Shown here: positions 12,001-24,000 of the stretch, piece by piece | Layout of the letters: each line of letters starts with the position of its first letter | How positions within the stretch are numbered: position 1 is the first letter of the stretch | NCBI RefSeq assembly: GCF_037975245.1 | Contig: NC_092563.1 | Span: forward strand, 23,714,960-23,778,959 | DNA length: 64,000 nt | Direction of reading: 5' to 3' | Source: Apostichopus japonicus | Taxonomy: Eukaryota > Echinodermata > Holothuroidea > Aspidochirotida > Stichopodidae | Translations under genes and position numbers: made by a program | The notes under the pieces: generated by a model | What the model saw: only the letters and a program-made list of their open reading frames with translations | The model's database searches: none | Told to the model about the DNA's origin: nothing

Positions 12001-15000
12001 TAACGTCCGAAATTGGTAAAGTTAATTACAGCAATGTAATTGGAGTCAGTTAAGGATTACATACATGAAAAATGGAGGGATTTTATGTTCATCGAAAAGT
12101 CTCCATAGTTGGTCTTTAAAGTGACCTACCACCCCCTAACTAGACACCACTACTGTACCCACCATTGAGAGCCAAGATATGAACTAGTCAGCATGATACT
12201 AGAAGATGACACCCATATAAAGGGACACTCTCTTTCTTCAAAGTACTAAGTATTGACCCAAACTTTAATGTCAATTACTAATTGATAACAATTTTTTTTT
12301 TTAAAGCCTTCATGGAGATTCCAAACTTCCACAAAACTTATTCCCAGGTATTGAGAAGGCAGAAATTTGCCAATTTCATATCTCAATGAATGAAATTGCT
12401 TCAATGGTACCTATAAAATGCTTGTTGAAGTTTCTATAGTTAAGTGGCAATTATTTGACTTTTCTAGCATATTTGGAAACAATACGGAGGAATCGACCCA
12501 CAAGCATTTTGGGAGCTAAAGCAAAACTGGGTACAGCTGGAGCCTTTTTTAAGAGTTCTGTTAAAAATTTGTTTTTCACTTTTTGTTAGATATCTCTTCC
12601 AATCCATGATGATTCTACATACAATCAAATCAGCAACTGTCTGACCACTTTCAAAATGTAATTCACATCTTTTAAGTTGGGGTGAGCCTTTATTATCTTC
12701 ACCAGTCTTAATGCAGGACATATATATATATAGTAAATATGGATTTTGGAAATCTCTTTACTGAAACCAATCTTGTTATTTATTTCTGTTTCATAAAAAC
12801 CCATCAAGCCTCTTTAAATATTTCAATTTTTTGTTTTCCTTCTGACCCCTATAAATGAATTCACTTCTTTAAAGATCCCACAATTTTAACTGAGTTTACC
12901 TTGACATTTTCAAAATTGCAAAAACAGAAATGGAAGCGTTTCAGATTGAAGAATGCCAGTCAAAAATCCCTCAAGGTTATCACATGGCTGACCAGCAGAA
13001 AAAAAAGCTCTATAAATGCTCTAAATAGAAAAAGTTCCCTAGTTTTAAGGTACAGATAGCTACCCTGCAGGGGTGATGTGAGAAACTTCCACATTTCAAG
13101 GTCAGGTTTGCATTGAATGAAATCAATAGCAATTCCTATATATAACTTCACTTTAGAGTAAGGTAGCATTGCAGAATTATAATGAGGAGACGAATTAAAG
13201 ATTGCAGAACATTGACCCACTGGAAGGCAGTTGTCTTCAAGCATGCAGCTCGCTGAGTTTGATGTCGATATTTATCGCTTAAAATATGAAAATCATGATC
13301 TGCAGGTAGTTTTAGTTGATAGCTTGCCACATCAAGGTTAATATCAAATAGCGAGTGGAAAGTGGAAATGCTTAAAGTTCCCAAACTGCTCATGGCATAG
13401 GACTGACATTGACATGAAATGTTTCTAGGCGATGAAATGGTGATTATCAAACCAATTTATTGATTCATCGCTCTTTAACCTTCACTTTGGTTAAAAAAAT
13501 ATCTAGGAGTGTGCCTTAGCCTTAACCCTTCACTTGGGTTAAAAAATATCTAGGAGTGTGCCTTAGTTTTGGATCGATTGTAATCGGTACTTTCAGTAAT
13601 AAATATGTAGGTTTGGTGAACAAGGTTACCACGGTAATCTAGAAACGACAATGAAGCGAGAGTTGTGAAGAGAACGATAAGTGAGGAAGCGAAGTAAATG
13701 CTACTTGTGATATCTTATCCGGGCCACAGCCATCTTGTACATACTGCTATCCATCAAACTTTTGATGAGCAATGTGACCAATATCTTTGGCTTTAATAGT
13801 TATGACAGGCTTAAAGACCTGTTTGTATTGGGGCAACAAATATTCTAGAAAAAAACAGAAAGTTGTCAACTATGAAATTTCTCTTGTCAAAAGTAGTTTT
13901 TCCTCATTTGAGAAAGGAGTTTGGTCTCCAATTCAAGCCTACACAAACTCTGTGGAGGAGATAGTCTAACCATTTTGACAAAATTTGGGGTCCAAACTGA
14001 TGAAATGCAGAATATGATATATATATGTAGTAATATTTTGTAAAAGAAAATACCCTCCCCAATTTTAAGTTTCCTGTTGTATTACACAACTGATCATTTT
14101 TATTAATTTTTATTTGGTGTTTTATCAGTATGGATTATCATTTTTCTTTCAGTAAAATCTAACTCTTACCTCTGAAAACCTAACTGCCTCCATAGTGACT
14201 CATTAGCCTCACCTGTGTGGTAAAGAGGGAAAAAAAGTGTTTATCTTGTTGTATGGTGACCCCAGCAAAATTATCTCATATCCGCCTATTATCCATAGAA
14301 AAATTCAACACACAGTTTAGACTGAAAAGTGAAACCCAAATATATTAATGATTGTACAGAGGTTTCCTACGCTGTTTATAATTTGTATTTAATCTGGGCA
14401 ATTTCTCATTAACCAGCGAAGGTTCAGAATTGATACTGACTTTTCAGAGGAGCATGCAGCTCAATATATCGAAAATCCTTAACTTCATCTCTGGCGGAAA
14501 GTTAGTACGTTCCCAACATTTGCATACTGTGTTTGTTTTTTGAACACCTGCTCTATCACAAGACACAATTCACCTACACCAACATACGATTCTATATTAC
14601 TTGGACTTTGTGACAGATCTGTGTCTGCGCCATTAACGTTAAGTACGAAATTACGGTTGAACTGGAAACAGTGATGCACTTATCAAGTTCACACATCGAA
14701 AGAGAGTATTGCCAAGCAATGAACAGCTAAAAATCAACACTAACAATTCACACAGACTTGTGCGACTACTAATTTCCATAATCCTTTAGTAATCTTTATA
14801 ATAATAATAAATGAGACTTATATAGCGCCAAATCAGTAAACAAAAGTTACTGCTCAAAGTGCTTTACAAAGAAAGTAAATTAATTTACAAAAGAACAAGT
14901 GAAAAAATGGGTCTTAAGTAGACTTTTGAAAGTTGAAAGTTAGTTCCTTTTCCAATTTTATTGTGTTCTTCATTTCTTTATGATTTTTTTCTTTACACTT

Positions 15001-18000
15001 TGTTACCAGCAGACTATACAGGGAATAATGTATCCAATAGCGCATTGCAAAATGTTTTTTAACAACAAAGCAACGGCTGGTACTGTTGTTACTGTCAGTG
15101 CACTTTAGTGAATAGGTTATCAAGTAGCGCATCGCAAACTGCTAAACAACATCGGCAGGTTGCCACACAAGTGTTAAAGATGTATAGCAGTTTTCTATGC
15201 AGGAAATCTAGTATTCAATGAGAGTAGAAAAAAAAAATCAGTGCCTTTGAAATATGATAAACAAATTATCAACACTTAATAATTCCCTGCTATTTGTTTA
15301 CAGATGGGAACAAGAACCCTCTGCCTATAGCCGAGCTTTAACTTGTACCGTAAGTAATAGGGAAGGAATAAGCACCGACAGAATCGAAGAGTAACGCGAT
15401 TGGGATACTCACAGAATTCAAGATTTTGAGCTATGTCCGTGGTGTAGATGACAATTTGAAATACAGTTTGGAGTAAGCAAGCGATGGCTCCCAATATTGT
15501 CACAACTTTCAAGTAAATACCCGTCCTTCCTGCAAAAATGAAGATAAATAAATAAACGTGTGAGTGAGATGGGAAATCTGTGTTTTGTGTTCATTGGATT
15601 ATGTAGGACATCATACAGGGAGCAGCCAATGGTATTGCAGACCAATGAGAAAATAGATAATTGTATATACACACATATTTACAGCAACCTCTCGATGGTT
15701 CCAGTTATATTTAAGACCAACTGACAACAACAAGAGAACCATCTTCATCACACCCACACAATTGGTAGACAACCATGTATATATACCACATATATTAGAC
15801 AACATGCTCTTAAATATCACCCATTTTTGGAAAAAGGATAATATTTAAGAGCAAGAAAGAAATATGATAGTCTTAGAGGCATTGAAGACTCGCAACAAAC
15901 CGCGCTCTGAAAAAGTTAACTTTCCGTTGCATGCAAGTGAAGTTTTTCTCTACAAAATGCAGACAGTAATGAAATGTGATACCTTGTTATCTTTAGCTGG
16001 ACCTGAGATGTCCATCGCTGTATCGTTTGTACACTGTGCTGTGGGTATTGACCATAGCTGTATGTATTGACTGTACACTAGTGTCTAATTACCGACAGTA
16101 GCAAGCTGTGTGTGTACTTTCTTGGATCGATGGTGGTGTCTAACACTTCTGTAGTACACCTCATTCAAAACTAGGTCAGATTACCCGCATGAGACGTTTC
16201 TTTGTGCGCGAGTCTTCACACCCTTTAACCTGGTAGTCTAGACAGTCTGAGACAGGTCTATTGACCATCACTCCACCTCATACTGTAGCCTTCACCTCAT
16301 GGCCTCCCCTGATCTCAAACCTACCTCAAATGTTATTTAATAAATCATTTATAGCAGCAAGATAGAAGATGATGCTATTCCATTATCTGATTAATCCATA
16401 GCATATCAGTTATCATGACTCAGTTAAGAATGAATTTAAAGGTCTGCTGTATAGACCCCAACTATAGCACGCTATCATGGAAAAGTTTCTTGAGATTACG
16501 TAATCGACCTGCCTTGGTCGTAAAATGACCTCTTTCTACCAACTAGTCTACAATGCCTGCCACACATATTTCTTCTTGAGTGAGAGTCTTTGTGTGAACG
16601 CTGTATGATTAACTACACTGTAGACATGGAAAAAATCCTAATCGAAAACACATGTATGCACTTAAGATGGTAGAATGAGAAGGAGGGGCATGGAGGGTGC
16701 ACAGTGTTAAAAGGTTACCATGGACATTATAGGCACTGTAGAACGGGTGCTAAGGTTGTGAGGAGACAGGTAAGCGAGAATCGAAGTAAATTAATTTCCA
16801 CACAATTTTTACACAAGAGCCTAAATGGTGTTAAGAAGCTATGCAGGCTAACTGAGGTGGATTTACGCCTGTGACAGGTCGATTGCGTAATCACAAAACT
16901 TTCCTAGCTATAGCGTGCTATAACTGGATCCAATAAAGCAGATCTTTAAGAGTTGTCTGCGGAGGGATGCTTTGAGAAGACTTTGCAAAATTGTTGACTC
17001 TTTATGTTAATTTTGCTGAAATTCTTTCGAGTCTTTGGGTAGATCTGCCAAATTCCTACATGACTGTCTGTGACAGGGACCTCCCAGGGACACATTAATG
17101 ATGTACGTTATAGCTGAAAGCACATCCACAATATTTGCCAAAAAGTCTTGTAAGGCAAGCATGTTCTTTTTTACCTTGGGACCCTTGCACAAATACTTCA
17201 AAGATTTTTGTTGCCAGTGGGAGTGGTTGTAAAGCTAGCAGGATGTTTCATTGTGAGCAGCATGTGTGTATCCTTGAAGGCTCCTTCTATTCACTCACTG
17301 TGTACATCTTCAGTATTGGGACAAGTGAACAGTTAAATTCACTATAAATTACAACTATAATTTGTCAACAGCATTCAACATTCGAGTAACACATATTGGG
17401 GTTCTCAGCAAAACATATGTAGTGTTTGACTATATAACTACTATGGTAACACTGATAAGAGACTGAACTAAAATGCAACTAACAAGTGACCAAGATATGA
17501 TGGTAGTGTCTCATGTATCACATGTCCAGCACAAAATAAATTTCATTATTCACTAAGCATGTCCAGCTAATGTTCAACAAATGTGAAACTTTGCTATTGA
17601 TCAGTAATTATACTAATTACACTAATTATACTTTAAGAAGTTATTAAAATTGGTGGAAGGTGGAATATGATATGTTATCATTTAAGGTCTTGAATTAGTT
17701 GATGTTACAAACAATTAAGATGAGGCTCCCACAATCCTTTGCAACATAACCATTAATCGCCGGTATATGTCGGTCTACTGCCAGTTACATGTACAATAAA
17801 AATTGCATACCAGCTCATAACACACCCCGTTAACTAAATCAGTGAGAAATTTTGTCACAGACCGGTTTTGTACCAACAATTTATTATGAAGAGTTCTACC
17901 TCAATGAATAGAATCATTTCTATAATTCCACAAGGATTTCCTGTGTTTACCTACAGGGTAAACTTGGAACTACAATAAATTCTAGCCGGCTAATAATCTG

Positions 18001-21000
18001 AGTTCCTTGTTTGATTTCAAACAATGCTGCATCATAAAAACAGAATTGTAGAAGCTTCTGACAGGCTTCCTGGTTTGGTTAATATTTAGGAGCGATGACT
18101 GTATAGTACCCATACTCATTCAAATCATGCACCCCTTGCATTCATTGAGCTAATCTGCCAAACTTGGTTATCTGTCGTACAGCTCATTTGTAAAGGAATC
18201 AATTAAAATCCAATTTTAATTTATACATTAAAAGGCCAATACAATCAAATCAACACTGCTTTGTTTCTATGAAGCGAGTATGGTTAGGCTTTGAAGATCC
18301 AAAATGAATCGTACATAGATCTACTACGTACATACATGATATGCATTAACCTACCGCTTCTTAAATTTCATGGCAATGCACTGACCTTTGCATGGCCCTT
18401 GCGCCCTAGGCATATATACTGTACAAAAGTGCAATGCAACATGCTACCCTGTATATATGCATTTAAAAACTGAGTAGGATACCGCTAAGTACTGCATGTG
18501 TTGCCCATATACACCTGTACAATAGAATGTACCACAATTTCCGCATGTAAGCCAAGCTGTACAGACCACTGCGATTCCAAAACCCACATATTGACTGTTC
18601 CCGATAGAACAATAATTAAGGTTTCTCCTTCCCATTTCCAACTCTATGCATCCTGCCACCAGCCACCATCTGTAAGCGTCCTTAAATCCGAGCGTTCTTT
18701 CCGTCCAATCGTAATAATTAATTCACATCTAGATACTAGACACTGCGGTCTCTTCATGTGCCTTGACTTAATCATCATCTTTTATTCATCAACTCTCTTC
18801 TGGATGACTAGGTTCCCTGAAGACATCCGTCCGGCATGATTCTACAAACCTCATCAACCGTGACTGGTTAAAAGTATGGATTGGATATGTTACCTTGCCC
18901 AGATTAATCAAGCAAACATAATCATTGTGAACAATCAATCATTTTCTACATTCCTTGTTTCCATCTCAAATCATTGTGGTGCTATGACTAGTAACTGCCC
19001 TATTTTGGGGGCAGGGGGGAGGAGGGTCAGGGGTTGTTGATGGGGCAAATTTTTACTAAAAATTTGACCGAGTGCTATAAGATAGATTGGGTGCATAGGT
19101 ACAGTATTGGATACCGAGCAGGGGTCACAGCATTGGTTCATTCTACAGGCATGTTAAGATTTAACCATGAGAAAATTAACAGGTGGGTGCAAGGCCACTC
19201 GGATTCAATTAAAAGACTTGTATCAAGAAGGAGAGATTCTAGCAGATTATCTATCACATTATAAATTATGTTGAGCCAGTGCCCCCCAGATTTTCCCTTT
19301 GCCCCTCTACTAATTGCCTCCCTGCCTCCCCCCCCCCACCAGATCTGGTGCTTATCCAAATTATATAGAGCTCGACTAATCGTTTGTATCTGAAACAGCT
19401 TCCAATGCCCACCAAAGTCTATTGGCACAAAACCGTAGGCACTCAGTTTTTCAAACTTCAAAGACAATTCTTGATCGCTATAAAATTGAAATATTTTAGG
19501 AAGGTCAGATATATGTGAAAAATTCATCGCCCTCTAATTCCCCTTCCCCTTCCCCCCCCTCCCTCCCTCGATTACAAGGACTGGTGCGGCCACTGTGCTG
19601 AACCGACATGAAAAATATATATCAATAAATGATACACCACTGACAATTTTAGCCGCTTGTTAAAAAAAAAAATGCCAATGCTTTTAATAAGTCTATGGGC
19701 TAAAATCAAGTTCCCACTGGAGTTTTCCTGAATTACAACACATATCAGTTAGAAATATTCTTTGACTGACGATGAACTGTTAACTGACTTTACCATATGT
19801 TGAAGTTCTAATATTGTCCACAGCTGGCAGAAAAAAAATTGCCAGCATCTTTTGACCTTTCTATTTTTCGACTGGTAAACTGCAAAATCCACTGCAAATT
19901 TAACCAGTACATAGCCAGAATTTTGAGGCCTGGACAGTCATATCTCACAAAAAGTGACATTTATTGTAAAAGATCAAACTCAAAACCAAACTTATGGGGT
20001 TTCCATGGCAAATACTAGCTAGTCCAGAGTTCCAGACAAGCCCTCTTAATGGGGTCAAAAGTCCTAAGACCCCTTAATAGCATACTATCACTAGTCAAAG
20101 TGATCTTCAGAGTAAAATGATACTTAGGGTACTATATTGATATGTATGCTGGTTCTTTCCAAATTGTTATTGCCAGCAATTACAGTATGACAATGCACAA
20201 TACTAAGTAAAGTTCAATATAATATCCATTGGAGCGAGGCTGTCTGGCATGAACAGCATGTCTCACACAGTAGAAATAATAGCGGTTGTTGCACACACCC
20301 CTCATAAGTTCATAACCACAGCTATTCACAGGAAATCGAGTGTAACACTAATTAACCATAAACAGAAACTAATCTATACCAGAAAGCACTTTATTGCTCT
20401 AATAATATCGATAGAATTTTTTTTTTTTTATAAAATCCACTTTGGAGGAAGAAAATTTTAAGTACAAACCTTGCAAAGTTATTCTGGTTGGATTTGGCAG
20501 ACAGCATGTCTCACACAGTAGAAATAATAGCGGTTGTTGTACACACCCCTCATATTGTTCATTATCACAACTATTCACAGTAAATCGAGTTTAACACTAA
20601 TTAACCGTGAAAATAAACTAATCTACACTAGAAAGCATTTCATTGCTCTAATAATATCGATAGAAATAAAAGTTATTTATAAAATCCACTTTGAGGAAGA
20701 AAATTTAAAATACAAACCTTGCAAAGTTATTCTGGTTGGATTGGGCATCAACGGTAATAGCAGAAAGCATAGCAGATAGACACCAGACACAGCATTGATT
20801 CTGGCAACACTCGCTGTAAAAATACAAGAAGAAAATAGAAATAGGTTGAAAAAGCAAACTCAAAAGAACCACTGAGAGATATATGCAGTTTCTAACCTAC
20901 AAAATGTTTGAGTCTGAATCAAATACCTCTCATGTGGGAAATTTCTATTGAATCCTGGCCAAATCTCATTTACTTGCTAAATATATTTCTATGAACCATG

Positions 21001-24000
21001 AACTTGAACAACAGAAAACAGATTTGGATATTATAAGCTTTGAAAAAGAGCAGAGAAAAGTTGGAAGATCTCTAGAAATCCCTTTTTCTCAGCTGTTTTC
21101 TGGGTTGCTAGACACTTGGAGCTATTGAATGCCTGTTCATCAGATTATTAAACAGAAGAGAGATATTTGTTACAAACCATTTTTAAGAGCTTCTACAAGC
21201 TTAAAGATGGTAGAAAAATGCAAAGGGATGCAGTAAAACAGGATAGGGTGGGACAAAACTTAAATACTACCCCATCACTCCAGACAAGCATTTGTGAGTG
21301 TCATAATTGTGAGGGGGAGATGTCAGTCATAGAGAGAGCAATGTAGAAGAGTTTCTGTTGCGTTGGGAGAGGGAGTTGTTATGGATAACAACTCCCTGGT
21401 TGGGATAAGCTAGGTTGATTTGATTGCATCATTTATGTAGAATGGAGACAGTTAAGAGGAGTGAAGAAAATTGACACATATATCGCAACTGATCCCGAAT
21501 CAAATCAGCTTTAATGTATGTATATTAGATCCTCCTGCAAGCAGGAACTCGCGAAGAAACCTCATTGGCTTTTCAAAGCCGCAAGCTGACCGAAGTCAGT
21601 CTCTTACATTCATATTTAACGTCCATGATTATGAATTGTCAACTGTCAACAACTTTGTAACTAGACGACATACATTAATCTTGGAGTGACTTGAACTCGA
21701 GACCTTATGATTGAAAGGCACCAGCATTAACCACTGAGCTAACACTCCACTTTAATGACCTGCTTATTAAGCTGAAGTGGATGAAAGAGAGTTAGTAGGG
21801 TGTCTTTATCGGTATAATTAATGGCAATCTATATTTGAGTATTAATACTAGGCAGATTATGCTTGGCAAAATTGCTTTATATCAAACTCAAAAATCTGCT
21901 TTAACATAAACAGATGAAACTAACAATTTCTGCTGACATGGCTATTTTGCTAAGACAATAAATAACAACCGTTGCTACAGGGTAACAGTCTAATAATATA
22001 AACAGAATTCTGTTTTCAGCACAAATATTGCATCATGATGATTAGAAAACATCACATCTATCACGTGGGTACACCAGGAAATGGTGAGCAATCCTGTCTC
22101 CCACAAACAGAGATAACTTCTCGGTACGTATAGTTACAGTTCCTGGTTTCATTGCTGTACGGTACTAGTTTCTCCTTCCTCAATCACACTTACACAATTA
22201 AGATTGCCAAACGACTATTTTCACAAACTAAGTCCTGAAGGTTAGTTGTACTTTCGTGATGCGTCGGAGCGTACCGTGCTCTTAGCCACAAGATTAAGCA
22301 TGATCTCATGTCAATGCACTATCATAACGACCTCATTAATGATATCGACAGCACATAAAGACTGCAGTATTACCACATATATAACAAAATATAGAATATA
22401 GAATATAACAAAATCTCAATGACTTTATACAACGCCCTATTACCATGCTGTAAGAGGAAAAACTAATGTGCTAATTATGTCAGTTTAACAATATATGGTG
22501 AAGTGCTGTGTCTACATTGTGGGGGCAAATCACGGGCTATGCGGGGCTACGGAATGCTCTGAATAATCCTACACGAGCAAAGTCCAAACATGAGTATGTA
22601 TCTATACAAATTATATTAGTCGTTTATTTATCAATAATGTTAATTTTATTTAAGTTAATCTCACATGGTAGTTTGCTGAAGATTAGAACTTATTTATTCA
22701 ACTCCCCCACAACACGGTGGTTCGGGGGATTTATGAGCGATGATAATTATGGGTCTCCAATTCTACATATATGCATCTTCCTAAACTACGTGACTGGAAC
22801 TTTTTAGCACTATGCCTCCCATGTGGTCAGTGCCCCAAAAGTGGGATGGCAGTGCTAAAATGTTTGTCATGTACTTAAAGGATTAGTTCAGTTGTCATAC
22901 ATGTTTATGTTATATGAAAGAGGACAATAAAAGAAACACAATGGTGAAAAAACTGTTTAAATATCTTATTCCGTTATGGAGATGGACGGATGTCTTCAGG
23001 GAACCTAGTCATCCAGAAGAGAGTTGATGAATAAAAGATGATGGAGATTTTATGACTTACAACCAAAAGATATGTCATGTGGATCTCATATTTGTCAAGG
23101 GAAGTATCAGAGATTTAACATCTGAAGAATTTTTGAATTTATTTTTTTAGATTTGTGAAAAAAATGTAATTAATTTTTATTGAAATATATGCACACATGT
23201 TAAGAAAGTGAGGATGTGACATCACACCCTCACAGTTAGTCTTTCTACACCAGTCATTTTCAAAGAAATTTTTATTTCTTCAAAGCGTGATATCTCCTAA
23301 ACAGAGTACAGTATGCTATCATGGTAGTTTCTTCACTGTTCTGTTTGCCTTTTTGAGCTCTTTCATACAAGGTAGACATGTCAGACACCTGAACCAATCC
23401 TTTAAGGTAGGTGGCATGTCCCACCTCCCAAGGATCGATTTGGCATTGTTTACATTCAGTCAGGGAGGATTTAGACCACTACTAGGGGTATACACCTACC
23501 ACTGCCCCATCCAACCCCCCCCCCTTCCTCTTTTTCAAACTCACACAAAGTACTATCACAACTGCAATGAAAATATTGGCTGCTTCTTTCACAGCCTGGG
23601 GAAACAATACACCCCCTGAGATACCATACACATACATGAGTAAAGGGAGATATATCTTGGGATGAAAAGCTCTTTAATGGTAGATTATTTCAGAAATTCA
23701 GATACAGTCAAAGCTCTACTCGAGTAACAGTCAAAATGTTACAAAATTTATTGGTATTAACATTTACAAGCTCACTCTGATTGTATTTTTTTTATCTATT
23801 TGGTCTACAGTACAATCAGATAGCATTTCATTATGGATTATGGATCCCTCCCTCTAGCTCCCTACCTGCTACATTACCATTTTAGCAATACCTATCTACA
23901 GTTTATCCTATCAAAGTGTGGCTTGTGGATTAGAAAATCTGATTATGGATCCCTCCCTCTCCCTACATTTCCATTTTACCAAGTGAAGCAGGCCATTCCA

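Larger units (their letters stand above)
7784..12119 (-). mobile_element. Kolobok-like DNA transposon (TTAA-flanked, THAP fragment, nested hAT repeats)
   Basis: The left end reads TTAA then AGACCAAATATGGAG from 7788. The right end, read on the minus strand, is TTAA then AGACCAACTATGGAG from 12115. Subterminal arms also match in inverted orientation: GTGACGTCAAAGTTTGTATACC near 8001-8022 against GTGACGTCAACGTTTGTATACC near 11904-11925. A THAP-domain reading frame on the minus strand begins just inside the right arm. TTAA target sites with a THAP-bearing transposase are established traits of Kolobok elements. No transposase core is recognisable; the middle is filled with hAT-like modules, a polypurine tract and an AT microsatellite. 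The alternative is two separate MITEs that happen to face each other. Confidence 0.6.
6884..14169. other. Piezo intron 4
   Basis: This 7.3-kb intron is mostly the Kolobok-like structure (7784-12119). Outside it are a small duplication of TTTGGGCCACTAT (6960 and 6980) and a 47-bp tandem duplication (13473-13566). The stretch 12120-13470 shows no recognised feature. Confidence 0.55.
15530..20717. other. Piezo intron 2
   Basis: This 5.2-kb intron holds two MITEs (15881-16236 and 16436-16949), one arm of a 59-bp inverted repeat (18774-18832), and the tandem copy of the exon 2 end (20254-20501). Poly-G/poly-C tracts near 19010, 19285, 19330 and 19550 look like old repeat edges. No coding exon was found. 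Confidence 0.55.

Noticed and set aside
19138-19527. 129-residue minus-strand frame in Piezo intron 2
   Set aside because: It crosses poly-C repeat edges and has no recognisable domain or splice-consistent extension.
21682-21749. Functional tRNA gene
   Set aside because: Boxes and acceptor ends are present but the D and T stems do not pair and the anticodon loop lacks a T at position 33; a SINE head fits better.
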